This document shows, in pieces, positions 35,946 through 48,830 of a stretch of DNA of 64,000 nucleotides. The notes under the pieces were generated by a model, which was not told the DNA's origin, made no database searches, and saw only the letters and a program-made list of their open reading frames with translations. How positions within the stretch are numbered: the stretch's first letter is position 1; every line of letters starts with the position of its first letter. The position numbers were made by a program, and so were the translations under genes. Source of the stretch: Erpobdella octoculata (lineage: Eukaryota; Annelida; Clitellata; Hirudinida; Erpobdellidae); the NCBI GenBank assembly GCA_963978895.1, contig OZ022238.1:33346093-33410092 (forward strand), written 5' to 3'.

Positions 35946-36371
35946 GAAAGAAGCTGAGAAAGTTTCGAATTCCAGCTGCAGACGACGTGCACTGTCGTGC
36001 ACACTGCAGGTGGCACACACATACTCACACACACCCAAGAATATAATCGAGATTATAAAGATATATCTTAGATGAGCTACTATTACGGTCAATTACGGAT
36101 ATCGAAACACTAAAATAATCATTCCAATTCTATGTAACAAATTTGAAAAAATAAGTTTATGAAACAGACTAAACCAAAACATAAACATAGATTGATCATT
36201 ACTATTACAATACTCATTATTCTCATTAATAATAATAGTCATCGATGTCAGCGAGTACGATTGCCTTGTAGTATCAGTAGTATGCAGAGGTCGACAGCAG
36301 CCTGAGGGGCGTGGCTTTGCACTATTACAATGTGGCACTAAAAAAAGCTATAGAACAGAGACGAGCTGGTT

Positions 36372-36467
<96 letters not shown>

Positions 36468-36779
36468 AAATATGCTGCCGGTTTCCAGACTAAAAATAGT
36501 AAATAATGGGGCTACAGGCTGTCAGGAAAACCGATTTTAAAGTGGAGATGATAATAGTTATAAACTTCTGTCAATAGGTAGATTAATTAATCAATGTTGA
36601 TGAATCAATTGCAAATATTCGCAGTTGTGAGAATCGCTAATTAAATATGTATGACTTTCGTTATTTATTGGAAAATATTTTTTAAAAATCTCGGTATTTC
36701 TTTCGGGACTTTATTCGAGAACCAAATTTAAGTCTCGCCATTTTATATCGATACGAGACTTCTTCCGCATGCTTTATCT
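35946..36779 (-). mobile_element. Partial third copy of the TAAGC/BED hAT family
   Basis: Same order as 43120-43830: aagctgagaaagtttc, ggtggcacacacatactcac, ggctacaggctgtcaggaaa, gagacttcttccgca. Both TIRs are missing. It contains (TA)n at 36374-36465. Confidence 0.85.
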
Positions 36780-36787
36780 TTTCAATG

Positions 36788-36888
36788 GCGAAAAATAGAG
36801 TTATTTGTTTTCAAAGTAACAGCTACTCAGAAACTGTAAATGCTACAGATATAAAAATTAATAATTAGTATCTTCTTAAAAAAATGAT
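36788..36888. repeat. Helitron-like tandem unit, left of LTR element
   Basis: Contains agctactcagaaactgtaaa; continues at 41955 on the other side of the LTR-element insertion. Confidence 0.75.
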
Positions 36889-37286
36889 TGTGACGATTCC
36901 GCCTTTGCGAAGTCGTCGATATTGCTGGAGAAAATTTGAGTCTAAATAAAGTTTAAGACACTCTTTAACAGTATTAGATGTTTTATTAACGAGTACAGTT
37001 CGAAAACTTTATCAAACGACGCGACAGATACAAAAAACAGTTTCAACTTCGATCAAGCAATGGCGAACAATGGCGAACAAGAAGCAGGAACAAGAAGAAG
37101 GGACCGAAGTAGTTCGCGACAGCCTTATAAATACAAGCCCTCCAGGCTACAGGCTACAGGCTTAAACGTTCAAATATTCGCGCAACAATCCAAACACGCA
37201 ACGTTGTGCAATACCCGATGCACCGCCTGCGCCGGAAATCCCAAAGTTAGATCCAGGCACGCACCTGCGTTTACGCGGGCGTGACA
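36889..37286 (-). repeat. 3' LTR (398 bp)
   Basis: In sense orientation it contains a TATA-like TATTTATAA (37133-37125) and an AATAAA signal (36987-36982). Confidence 0.93.
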
Positions 37287-37936
37287 TACCTCCCCCCCTA
37301 AAGTCGGTAACGATCCTTCTCGTTATCGGCCATATCTTCATTCTTTGATCTGGGTCGATCCGGTTGGCTGAGTGTGGATCCGGTTGACTGAATGGTTTCC
37401 TTCGTCGTCGGGTTTCCTGGTGCTCGTCTTGGGAACCTGCAAATCCAGAACAGTCGCGACGATGAGCCACACGCGAAAGAAAGACGTGGTCGAAGAACCT
37501 TCCGAGCAAGGACAAAGGAGACGTCCTGCAGCTCTTTGTTCAGTGACGCGCTCTTCTTCCTGGAGACCTGCGAATAAAAACTTGCGACCGATCCACTTTA
37601 TCGTTAACCAAGATCGCCCAGAGAAAGAAATTAACCAAAGAACATTACAAAGCTACCCATATAACTAACACCAATTTCTGATAACAATGAAATATTTAAC
37701 CAAAGATTATACACCCTAGGATAAATAAACCTAATTGTAGCCACAGCTACTCCAAACCTAATTTAATCGAGACAGGAAATCAGTTACTAAATATAATAAT
37801 GATAATACAACACAAAACACCAAATGGTTCTGAGAAGGAAGTCGCGCTCAGCAAAGCATTGCTGACCAACTCCAAACCATAGTCAACAATTCTGCATAAC
37901 TCGAGTAAATCTTACTCGTAAGAAAGTACAGTAACT
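37287..37936 (-). other. Non-coding 3' part of LTR element with polypurine tract
   Basis: No RT/RNase H motifs. The purine tract lies at 37289-37303. Confidence 0.75.
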
Positions 37937-40900
37937 TCATAGAAATTTGCCAATATGATCACCTGCAATTCCACCAAATCTCACGGCTATTCTGAGATTT
38001 TGCTTTTGATTCCCCCAATAGTCGGGTGGTTTTGTACCTAAATGCCAAGGTACTCCCTTTACACTATTCCAAGGATCTCTGAGGATAGCAAGTGGTCCTC
38101 GCGGTAAAGTAGCATACACTAATGTATAAGGAGCAATATGAGTTGTAGATGACGGTTTCTCACGTAAACTCCATAATACAAAAGGAAGAACCTTAAACCA
38201 CTCCTTAGGATGTGCCTCAACCAATTTAAAAATCATGTTCTTAAGACTCTGGTTACACCTCTCCACTAAACCGGATGCTTCAGGATGCCCTGGGGTGTTA
38301 AACCTAGGACTGCACCCCAAACATTTAAGAAAAGTCGTCGTTAACTGATTTTTAAAATTCGTACCACAATCGGAACTAATTATTCGTGGTATGGAAAACG
38401 TCATAAAGATCTGAATAAGGATCTCACATACAGATTTAGCATCTAATGACCTTAATGGATAAGCCATCGGCCATCTGGAGAACAAATCGACAACAACCAG
38501 GGCATAATTGTACTTGGGTCGGACAGTCACACTATCACCCGCTGGAATTATGGGCCCTATGCAATCCATAACTAAATGATTAAATGGTAGTTCATCTCCC
38601 CTTGGAATGGGAGTTATGGGGACTCGGTCTCTTTTTCTAACAGGGGCCCTTAACTGGCACACGGGGCACGACTCACAATAGGTTTGGACTTGTTTCTCCA
38701 TATCGGGAAACCAAAAGCTGAGTCGAATACGCTGCCGTGTACTCTTGGCAGCCATGTGCCCCGAATAGGGAGCATCATGCCCCATCTGTAACACTGCAAG
38801 TATACGACTCCTGGGCAAACACAACTGTTTTATGGAATGACCCCACTGATTCTCCTTGTGAAACAAAAGTCCCCGGTCGATATAAAAGTTTTTACGCTTA
38901 TCTATACCTAGCAACCAGAAGGACTTCAGTGAAGGACAATCATGTTGCTCTTTAGCAAACGCATCGGGATCATTACTATCGTCTACCCCCTGACAATCAT
39001 CGTTAATGGTTGTAAATCGAGCGTCGGTTCGTGAATCACTTCCGCCTGCATCCGCACCTGGACAAATATCATCACCCGCAACTACAGAAACACCTATGTC
39101 CTGACAAGTATCGGTCTGTGAATCAACTTTCCTAGCATCAGCACCTGGACAAATATCATCACCCGAAATTACAGAAGCACCTATGCCCTGACAAGTATCG
39201 GTCTGTGAATCAACTTTCCTAGCATCAGCACCTGGACAAATATCATCACCCGAAATTACAGAAGCACCTATGCCCTGATAAGTATCGGCCTGAGAATCAA
39301 CTTTCCTAGCGTCAGCAGCACGAGAAACACCTTCACCTAGAATCAATGCAACATCTGGACTATGCTCATCATTACGAGGTTCATCTAAAACAAAATATTG
39401 TGAATTAGTTATTTCAAGACTGGGAACATTCACATCAGAGTCATGTGCATTTTGTTTGTTCTTAATAGGGTATGCAACGGTATCATATAATGATATCGTT
39501 TTTAATAAGTTGCTTACGGAGGGAGTGATAATAATTTGCTCATTAAGATTTGGGACGACAGCAAACCATGCACGAACCTTGGGTGCTAGGTTCACAATGT
39601 CATCACCCACAAGATCTGGTCGAACAACTAATCTAACACAACCTACAATTTCTGGTTGACCTTTAAGGCCGGATAATTTTATAAATTTATGTGGTACCCT
39701 ATGAAGAGATTTAATTAAATCTTCTCTAATGCAACATACTTCTGCACCACCATCAATCAAAGCTGGAATAGATGGTAATTGATCGATAAATACATTCTCA
39801 TAAGACCTAATGTGATAATCATCAACATCTATAATGGGACATGCTTCGGGACAGGGAAAAGATTTTTGACCATCAAACAATATTTTCCTATCAACGAGAC
39901 CTCTAAAGGAATTTTCTGAATGAGAAGACAAATTTTTACCATCAACCAATGTTTTCCTATCATCGAGACAATTAAAGGAATTTTTTGACTGAGAGGACAA
40001 ATTTTTATCATCAACAAATGTTTTCCTATCACCGAGACAATTAAAGGAATTTTCTGTTTGACAACAATTAATTCTGGGATTAGGTAAGTTTGAGGAAGGG
40101 AATTTATGTAGAGGACATTCCTTGAACGAATGACCCTTCTTATGGCATTTGAAGCATAAACCATACTTTTTATCCTTATCCATATTAGGATCAATGGATA
40201 TTTTAGTCATTCTATTAGGAATGGGAGACCCTGACCCTTTATCTGTTGGTTTTGGGTTGTTGAATCGGGGCGGTCTAGTCTCATGCTCGTGTGTGGCCAT
40301 GTAGCTATCCGCAACGCGTGAAAGCTCTAGATGATTTAACCAATCATCCTTTTCCTGAGTTAAAATAAAATCTGCACAACTGGGAGACATTAGTTGTTTC
40401 AACCTATCGGCACACATCAAACTAACTAATTGATGGAAATTCTCATCAATATTCCTACTTTTAATATAATACGATAACGCTGTGTGTAATTCAGAAGCTA
40501 CCTGTGAATAAGTCTCACCAGGTCTTCTTTTTATAGCATAAAACCTCTCCCTCAAAAGACTGGGAGTGACCCGAAATTCCTGCAATAGAATTTGCTTTAA
40601 TTCCTCATAGTCACCTAACTGAGCAATGGTCAATCGACTCAAGACTGAGCGAGCTCTATTATTCAAATGGGCCTGCAATATTTTGGGTTTTACATCATCA
40701 TCAACTTGGTATGATGCAAACTGATTCTCTAGATACTGAAAATACCCCGGTATTGCAGCAGGATCTGAGGGAAACTCTGCCATTATACCCTTCATGGCAT
40801 TCTGAAAGCGACTCGAGCGAACGGCTAAGGAACCCTCAAGACTATTGTGGTCCTGAATCCTTTCACGTTCCAGCTCTAGTTTAGCTTCAGCAAGTCTGCG

Positions 40901-41269
40901 GGTTGCCCTATCCTCATCTAACCTAGCGTCAGCGAGCCTACGCTCCTGTTCTAATTTAGCTTCAGCGAGTCTGCTCTCCTGTTCTAATTTAGCTTCAGCA
41001 AGTCTGCGATTTGCCCTATCTTCATCTAACCTAGCTTCAGCGAGTCTACGCTCCTGTTCTAACTTAGCTTCTTTTGCCGCCAATTCTGCTTCGCGCAATG
41101 CTAATTTACGCTCAGCTATTTCTGACTTAGAACTTTTGCTAACGTTAGCATCTTCACTAACTCTACGTGGACGCCGACTATCATCAACAAATTGATAGCG
41201 CTCCTCGCTAAGGATCCCTGTAGGACTATCCAGCGCAACTGACTCTCCAACCGTAGGGGTTCTAATCAT
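37937..41269 (-). CDS. Gag-protease-integrase polyprotein, 1110 aa
   Basis: Intact frame on the minus strand. Residues about 50-145: charged coiled coil with LAEAKLEQERRLAEARLDED repeats. About 165-330: gag matrix/capsid-like helices (FPSDPAAIPGYFQYLENQF). About 374-387: knuckle CFKCHKKGHSFKEC. About 497-510: protease start IPALIDGGAEVCCI (DGG instead of DTG/DSG). About 640-760: three near-identical ~34-residue repeats (DDICPGADARKVDSQTDTCQ). From about 826: integrase with the HHCC finger (GHDAPYSGH...CESCPVC) and a DD35E core (MDCIGPI, SSDCGTNF, GLVERCNQSLK). The protein stops shortly after the core, without RT. A normal Ty3/Gypsy pol has RT before integrase, so here RT is either placed after integrase and deleted, or lost. 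The start Met at 41269 lies about 290 nt inside the 5' LTR. Confidence 0.93.
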   Translation of the reverse strand: MIRTPTVGESVALDSPTGILSEERYQFVDDSRRPRRVSEDANVSKSSKSEIAERKLALREAELAAKEAKLEQERRLAEARLDEDRANRRLAEAKLEQESRLAEAKLEQERRLADARLDEDRATRRLAEAKLELERERIQDHNSLEGSLAVRSSRFQNAMKGIMAEFPSDPAAIPGYFQYLENQFASYQVDDDVKPKILQAHLNNRARSVLSRLTIAQLGDYEELKQILLQEFRVTPSLLRERFYAIKRRPGETYSQVASELHTALSYYIKSRNIDENFHQLVSLMCADRLKQLMSPSCADFILTQEKDDWLNHLELSRVADSYMATHEHETRPPRFNNPKPTDKGSGSPIPNRMTKISIDPNMDKDKKYGLCFKCHKKGHSFKECPLHKFPSSNLPNPRINCCQTENSFNCLGDRKTFVDDKNLSSQSKNSFNCLDDRKTLVDGKNLSSHSENSFRGLVDRKILFDGQKSFPCPEACPIIDVDDYHIRSYENVFIDQLPSIPALIDGGAEVCCIREDLIKSLHRVPHKFIKLSGLKGQPEIVGCVRLVVRPDLVGDDIVNLAPKVRAWFAVVPNLNEQIIITPSVSNLLKTISLYDTVAYPIKNKQNAHDSDVNVPSLEITNSQYFVLDEPRNDEHSPDVALILGEGVSRAADARKVDSQADTYQGIGASVISGDDICPGADARKVDSQTDTCQGIGASVISGDDICPGADARKVDSQTDTCQDIGVSVVAGDDICPGADAGGSDSRTDARFTTINDDCQGVDDSNDPDAFAKEQHDCPSLKSFWLLGIDKRKNFYIDRGLLFHKENQWGHSIKQLCLPRSRILAVLQMGHDAPYSGHMAAKSTRQRIRLSFWFPDMEKQVQTYCESCPVCQLRAPVRKRDRVPITPIPRGDELPFNHLVMDCIGPIIPAGDSVTVRPKYNYALVVVDLFSRWPMAYPLRSLDAKSVCEILIQIFMTFSIPRIISSDCGTNFKNQLTTTFLKCLGCSPRFNTPGHPEASGLVERCNQSLKNMIFKLVEAHPKEWFKVLPFVLWSLREKPSSTTHIAPYTLVYATLPRGPLAILRDPWNSVKGVPWHLGTKPPDYWGNQKQNLRIAVRFGGIAGDHIGKFL

Positions 41270-41556
41270 ATTTATGAAACCTACTACACAGAAAAAGAAA
41301 GAAAAACCTAACTGGGCAATCCGGCAACGATAAAACCTCTAACCTGAGATGTGGATCGGCCCTCCTTGCGAAATGGATGTCGCCACGTGGTCGAACTGAA
41401 CGGTCTGAAACTGTCCGGACTCTTTCTCCAACCTGAATCGTCAATCGTCGATCTTCAAACTCGGTAGAACTTCGTCAACTGGATGAACTCCACCACCCCA
41501 GGACGACTCTGATCGATGTATCGACTGACTGTCCCACGCTGCCACCAAAAATGCAA

Positions 41557-41954
41557 TGTGACGATTCCGCCTTTGCGAAGTCGTCGATATTGCTGGAGAA
41601 AATTTGAGTCTAAATAAAGTTTAAGACACTCTTTAACAGTATTAGATGTTTTATTAACGAGTACAGTTCGAAAACTTTATCAAACGACGCGACAGATACA
41701 AAAAACAGTTTCAACTTCGATCAAGCAATGGCGAACAATGGCGAACAAGAAGCAGGAACAAGAAGAAGGGACCGAAGTAGTTCGCGACAGCCTTATAAAT
41801 ACAAGCCCTCCAGGCTACAGGCTACAGGCTTAAACGTTCAAATATTCGCGCAACAATCCAAACACGCAACGTTGTGCAATACCCGATGCACCGCCTGCGC
41901 CGGAAATCCCAAAGTTAGATCCAGGCACGCACCTGCGTTTACGCGGGCGTGACA
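41557..41954 (-). repeat. 5' LTR (398 bp)
   Basis: Same sequence as 36889-37286; TATA-like at 41801-41793 and AATAAA at 41655-41650 in sense orientation. Confidence 0.93.
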
Positions 41955-42536
41955 ATGATGATATACGTGTTTCACCATTTTTTAAAAATTTGGTTTCTAG
42001 GACCTTAAATGTGGGGTGGAAAATAGGGTAATTTGGTTTTTAAAGTAACTGCTACTCAACGACTGTAATTGCTACAGATGTAAAAATTAATACTTAGTAT
42101 CTACTCAAAAAAAAAGATATACGTGTTTCACCATTTTTTAAAACTTTGGTTTCCATGACTTCAAATGTGGGGTCAAAATAAGGGTTATTTGATTTTAAAA
42201 TAACTGCTACTCAACAACTGCAAGCATTACAGATGTAAAACTTAGTATTTTGAGGTTTTGTGCCGGTTAAAAGTAGCTGAGTCCAGTTTATCACCGGTCT
42301 GGCCAAGCGGTTATTTTAGGGTCTTCTTACGAGCCAGGCTAAACCTTAAATCAAGGTGGTACGGGCCGAGGTTTTTCACTAAGCATATAGACATTTTAGT
42401 GATTTTAGGATTCAAGTCTCTAGCTCATCAGGAAGTTAGTTTAAAATCGATTGCAAAATTTGACGATGGACAGACAGAGAAGTCAAGTTAAGTAAAAGTG
42501 TTTAAAAATCTGTCATTTTTGATGGGATATCTCTAG
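41955..42536. repeat. Helitron-like tandem units and possible 3' end
   Basis: Continuation of 36788-36888: atatacgtgtttcaccattt, aactgctactcaacaactgc. It ends gggatatctCTAG before T at 42536, a possible Helitron end. Confidence 0.5.
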
Positions 42537-42567
<31 letters not shown>

Positions 42568-42586
42568 GATACATGTATATATATAT

Positions 42587-43900
42587 TAAGCTTCTGCGTC
42601 CCGTTATTTTTTTGGAACGATACGATACGATACGATTTCTGAAATTTGCCTCGAATTAAACGATACGATACGAGACGCTTTGACCAATAACGATACGATA
42701 TCGATACGATACGATACGATTTCGGGATCTCGACTGAAGCGGAAATTTTGCCTAGAGATAACATAGAATGATGAACTATACGCGACAGACAATATTAATA
42801 ACTACATTAAAGAAATTCATTGAAAAAAATATATAAATATTAAAAAATTTCAAAATTTATAAAAATTTACCAAATTTAATTTTTTTTTACAACAAATAAG
42901 TTTCATTTGTTTAGTTTCGGTACATCTATTTGTCTAAATTTAGACTCTAAATAAAACGCTACCGCCGATAGAAAGTATTTATTTACTTTATTTAGTGACG
43001 CGGCATGATAATGATGACAAACACGAGAAAGTGCCTCTATGCAAGAATTAAAAAAGTGAAAAAACCCAGCGTGTTTATTTATAGGCGATGGCGAATGCGG
43101 TTAGCAATAGCAAGAAAGAAGCTGAGAAAGTTTCAAATTCCAGCTGCAGACGATACGGGCTACGGCACTGTCGTGCACACTACAGGTGGCACACACATAC
43201 TCACACACAACCAAGAATATCATCGAGATTATAAAGATATATCTTAGATGAGCTACTATTACGGTCAATTACGGATATCGAAACACTAAAATAATCATTC
43301 CAATTCTATGTAACAAATTTGAAAAAATAAGTTTATCAAACAGACTAAACCAAAACATAAACATAGAATGATCATTACTATTACATTACTCATTATTCTC
43401 ATTAATAATAATAGTCATCGATGTCAGCGAGTACGATTGCCTTGTAGGGCTTGTAGTATCAGTAGTATGCAGGGCTCGACTAGCAGCCTAAGAGGAGCGT
43501 GGCTTTTTTGCTGCCGGTTCCCAGACTAAAAATAGTAAATAATGGGGCTACAGGCTGTCTGGAAAACCGAATTTAAAGTGGGTATGATAATAGTTATAGA
43601 CTTCTGTCAATAGGTAGATTAATTAATCAATGTTGATGAATCAATTGCAAATATTCACAGTTGTGACAATCGTTAATTAAATATTCGGGCTACGGCATTC
43701 GTTATTTATTGGAAAATATTTTTAAAAAATCCCGATATTTTTCGGGATTTTATTGAGAATGAAATTTTAAGTATCGCCAATTAATATCGATACGAGACTT
43801 CTTCCGCAGGCTGTATCGTTTCAATGGTGATACGGGAATCCCGTATCGTTTTGAAATCTCGATTGAATTCGAGATAACGATATCGGGACGCAGATGTCTA
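42587..43900 (-). mobile_element. hAT of the TAAGC/BED family, copy 2, inserted in (TA)n
   Basis: Starts TAAGCTTCTGCGTCCCGTTA and ends ...CGGGACGCAGATGTCTA. It is the inverted relative of 18143-19665. Flanked by atatatat on both sides (TSD compatible). The BED frame is deleted. Confidence 0.85.
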
Positions 43901-43919
43901 ATATATATATATATATATA
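43901..43919. repeat. (TA)n at 5' edge of PLE copy B
   Basis: Shared flank of hAT copy 2 and PLE copy B. Confidence 0.9.
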
Positions 43920-43920
43920 A

Positions 43921-44330
43921 TTTGTATTTTAGTGACACTTTGGCTGAACGCGTCGACACTTGTTTACTCACTGAAAGCGTGTTTATTAATACTCGGCTAC
44001 TTTTATTGATTTTACGTCTAATTCTGCATGTATTGAAAACAAACTAACTGCTGTTTAATTAACTTTATTATTATAAGTTTGAGAAAGTGTTTTTCGATTT
44101 TAATATATACCGTTTTATTATTATAAATGAAGCTCTGAAGATGGTTAAATTAACCGAAACTGGCCAGTCAGCTGGAAAAAATAAAGATTTTAAAACGTTG
44201 CTTGGTGTAGTTTCAGAAAGGAAAGATATTGTTGTTTTGCAAGGTTTATACAAGAAACTGTTGAATGCAAAATGGGCGACAAAGTTCAATGAAACTTGCT
44301 TGCGGGAAAATATTGTCCCCAATTATGTAT

Positions 44331-44332
<2 letters not shown>
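43921..44332 (+). mobile_element. Penelope-like element copy B, terminal fragment between (TA)n tracts
   Basis: About 410 bp: untranslated part, hammerhead fold (44131-44173), then an open frame KLTETGQSAGKNKDFK ... AKWATKFNETCLRENIVPNY that runs into (TA)n. The KW..KFN..CL...I.P.Y pattern is the usual start of PLE proteins just before RT. Confidence 0.75.
44131..44173 (+). ncRNA. Hammerhead ribozyme in PLE copy B
   Basis: Stem I AGCT/AGCT (44131-44134, 44170-44173), box CTGAAGA (fits CTGANGA), one extra T, stem II GGTTA/TAACC, GAAA, self-complementary stem III ACTGG/CCAGT without loop, C at 44169 giving the cleavable GUC. The palindromic, loop-less stem III suggests it works as a dimer, as proposed for PLE and retrozyme hammerheads. 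Confidence 0.8.
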
Positions 44333-45297
<965 letters not shown>

Positions 45298-45301
<4 letters not shown>

Positions 45302-45895
45302 ATTATATAGCTGTGCTATGTCTCACTAAAACTCAAAAACCACCAAACCGATTTTATTGAAATTTGGTACATTTAATTAAAACATTTAGCAGATTGTATA
45401 TATAAATTTTGGAAAAAATTTATTAATCCGTTGGCGTTTTATGATTTTAACGTTTCGGTGAGCGGTTGTAAAGGAAAGTATAGTTTTTTTTTAATAAGTT
45501 TTAAATATAAATATCAAATAAATTTGTGTGTTGTTTAGTAGCACTTTATACTTTTGTTTTTGTTTTTTTTATCGAGCTCATTCCTATCCGAAACCTAAGC
45601 TGTACTTTCGATGATTTATATTTGATATTTCGATTGCCAAAAAGTTATTTTTTAAATACAGATAATTTTGCTTTTATTATTTGCAATGTAAGACGTTTTT
45701 TGCGTGACGATTTGCTAACTATGGCAAATTAATTTATATATAATAAATAAATAATTATATAGATAATTTTTTTATATAAGTTAAATAAAGTAAATATGTT
45801 TGAATTTATTTAAATATTATAAGTTATTTCGCAATTGTACACTGTCAGCACTAAAGTTAAAAAAAGGTGGCATTGCAATCGAAAAATAATAAATA
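45298..45895. repeat. Helitron-like/dispersed repeat, copy 2 of 3
   Basis: ccaaaccgattttattgaaa (5' half) resembles Helitron subterminal text; 45670-45895 matches 33350-33560. Confidence 0.5.
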
Positions 45896-46024
45896 ATGCA
45901 ATCTGGCTGTGATTTGCCTTGATACGATCATCCTAGCATCTCATCCCCTAGCTGACTTACTCTAACCACATCACACTTTCAAGCTGCAACTCGCAAAAAT
46001 CACATCCATGGCACCATCATTGAC

Positions 46025-46652
46025 CGGTGACGGATCCAGGATTTTCTGGTGGGTGGATGATCTAACCAAAACTTGACAAAGAGATTTTTTACAATTTACG
46101 AAACAAACAGTAGGCACAAAGACAACATTCAAAACAGAAGTCAAATTTCTAGAATAAAAGGCATTATGGATATATATTAAAGTCAGGCCAGTAAAACGAT
46201 CATCTGCGGTTCTGTTTAGGGGCACAACAATTAAAAAAATCTTGGAGGGCTGAATTTCGAAAAAGGAGAAAAAGCCTGCCGCAGGCGGAAAAATGTTTTG
46301 GACTATTTTCAGTCTGCAGTCTTTTTTTGCTATCTTTAATAATTTATTAACGTTAGAAAAAGGAACAAAAGCCCGGCTAGTTGCGCCCCTGGTTCTGTTG
46401 CGCAATGAGCTTTTCAATATCTTCATGGGACTAAAGCTCCGTTCAGCTCTAGATGTAGTAATGGGATTCCCATGCCGGTGTACACCCTCGTTTCACAGTA
46501 ATCTAGCGAAGGGTTCATACCCCGCATTCCTACTGGATTCGTCGCTGAATATGGTGGGGCTTAAGAAAACATTTTGTAGTAGTATATAAAATTTTTTTAG
46601 TAATCTGGTGGGGGGATGTATCCCACCCATCCCCACTCTGGATCCGTTGGTG
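46025..46652 (-). mobile_element. hAT element, TSD TCATTGAC/TCATCGAC
   Basis: Ends CGGTGACGGATCCAG and (inverted) CACCAACGGATCCAG. 8-bp TSD with one mismatch at 46017-46024 and 46653-46660. The minus strand around 46465-46330 reads RAERSFSPMKILKSSLRN, an hATC remnant. Confidence 0.8.
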
Positions 46653-46789
46653 TCATCGACCTCAGCTAACATCTATAAATGACCAGAGATATCTCTGGGA
46701 TTGTTTCTAGAGCAGTTATCTGATGTCCTTGCTGCCCTCCTAGGTCTGCTAACCGAATTATCCTAGTCGGTGACTTCCACTGTCTCGAC

Positions 46790-47467
46790 TGTAAGATGAA
46801 GATGGTTCATCTTACGTATTTCCATAATTGTTTATTTTATTTTATTATGTGTGCATTTTTGATTGGATGTGTTGAAACAATAGTCATTTATGTATGTATG
46901 TATCTGTGTGTATATGTGTGTGTATGTGTGTATCTATATGTATGTGTGTGTGTATATGTATGTATATATGTATATTTGTGCTCTTGTGACATTGTGTGTG
47001 CGTATAATTTTTTTGTATCATTATTATATATGTATATATATGTGTGTTTGAGTGTATATATACATGGATGGGTATATGTATATGTATATGTATGTGCATA
47101 TATATATGTATATATATATATATATAATTGTTATTGGTCTTTTTCCTTTTTGGGGTCTTCAATAAAAAAGTAAGGTGATCTGGGTTTGTTTTCGCATCTT
47201 AAAACACATGGTGTAAAAGACTATAAACTACAATAAAAAAAAAAAAAAAAAAAAAAAGTGATCTGGGTAGGGAAATTGGAATTATCAAAAGACTTGTTAG
47301 AACCGTGCAAAATTCTACAAAGTGAGATAATTCAGTTTTGAGTCAAGTAAAAGATTATATTCAACGAAGAATAATAAAGTTAAAATAAATTCGAGAAATA
47401 TTGTGTTATAAATAACTTCGACTTTAACGTTACGAATCGCTAGAAAGCCTATTCCTCTACGTTTACA
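46790..47467 (+). repeat. Solo LTR of the 26371 Gypsy-type family, TSD TCGAC
   Basis: TGTAAGATGAAGATGGTTCA to ...CCTCTACGTTTACA, the reverse complement of 26371-27589. TSD TCGAC at 46785-46789 and 47468-47472. Contains an A run (47235-47257) not seen in the full-length pair. Confidence 0.9.
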
Positions 47468-48286
47468 TCGACATACAGTCAAGGACATCTTCCATGCTTT
47501 CGAATTGGCTCAACAGCATCCTTGATCTCATTGTGACTGATCAATTCGTATCTGTTGAAAATCCTGTTGTACATGACGCTGGTTTGGTTCCAAGACAAGT
47601 GACTGCAACAGTGGAAATTAACCTCCAACATTGTCTGCCCGTTAAAATCACAAAGAGGCATATCTGTGACATCGACTTGGATCAATTCGTCGATGAACTA
47701 TGTTGTTCTGACCTTTTCAAAAACCCTTCTAACACCGCCAAAAGGCAAGATAAATTGGTTCGAAGATACTACCGAATACATTGTTGTTTCACCAACAAAC
47801 TCATCAACAACCGTCGTAGAAACTACCATCGCCAACTCATCAAACAAGCCACAAGTTACACAGACAAATAGAGATTAACCAAACGTATTTTCTAACAAAT
47901 TGTCCATCACAAGATCCGATGATGAAAACATTAGACTCTGCAACTCTTTCTCAAATTACTTTGTGAACAAAGTTGACAACATGAAGATTGCACTGACGAA
48001 ACTTCCTGATCCCCCTGATCATGGGCCTACTCTAGAAACTTTAATCCTTGTGACACCTGAAGAAGTCGGTAGGATCCTGTTAACTTTTCCACAAAAAACC
48101 TCAACTGTCGACTTCCTCCCAACCTCCATCATCAAGTCTTGTTCCTCAATATTCTGTGTTCTTATAGCAACCTTGCCAATTTATGTTTCAACTAGGCTAT
48201 CTTTCAGATAGCAAGTCTGCTGTTTTCATCTCACTTCTTAAAAAACTAGGGAGGGATATAGTCGACCACCAAATTACTGTACCGAC

Positions 48287-48830
48287 CATATATATAGAAT
48301 AGGTATATCGGCCTGCCTGTCGTTTAAGATGGCTTTTAGCTAGGCAACCTAGAGTACCAAACCAAAGAACTAAGAGTTACAACCATATAGTGACTAAATC
48401 AAATATATTTTAATGAAAAAAATAAACTTTTATTTACAAAATAAATGTTTAACTTTATAGAAATTAACAAATATTTTTTTTATAAAACTTCAATTGAAAT
48501 TGAATTTCATTTGTGGAGTCTCTAGTTCGAGGGTCTATTTATATCTATATAAAGTCACCTATGTTATCGGTAAATTAGAATTATATATCTTTTATGTCGG
48601 TAATTCCGTTAAATTGCAGTAAAGCTCATATCAACTAGTTTTAGCTACAAGAAATCGACGCCTTTTTGTTTCTTACAAACCAGAGTGAAAGTGGAACGAA
48701 CAAAGGAAACAAAAATAGATTTTAAACCACGTGAAAGAACCAAACAGAAGACTCTAAATCGTTTTCGGAGGCCATCTTGGCATCCTACTCAAAAGTGGCT
48801 CATCTCCGATATACCTATTCTATATATATG
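48287..48830. mobile_element. 544-bp MITE, TIR CATATATATAGAATAGG, TSD GTACCGAC
   Basis: About 25-bp inverted ends, continuing TATATCGG. Exact 8-bp TSD at 48279-48286 and 48831-48838. The TSD length suggests hAT-type mobilisation. No ORF. Confidence 0.9.

Larger units (their letters stand above)
36889..41954 (-). mobile_element. LTR retrotransposon, Gmr1-like, RT-less, TSD ATGAT
   Basis: Two 398-bp LTRs (36889-37286 and 41557-41954), identical as far as I can read, with TG...CA ends. TSD ATGAT at 36884-36888 and 41955-41959. In sense orientation the leader has TGGTGGCAGCGTGGG (primer-binding region) directly after the 5' LTR, and TTTAGGGGGGGAGG just before the 3' LTR is the polypurine tract. 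A single ORF (41269-37937) encodes gag-protease-integrase. There is no reverse transcriptase or RNase H in the 650 bp that remain before the 3' LTR. Confidence 0.93.

Noticed and set aside
37060..37284. 74-codon frame found twice (also 41728-41952)
   Set aside because: It lies entirely within the two identical LTRs on the antisense strand; used only as evidence for LTR identity.
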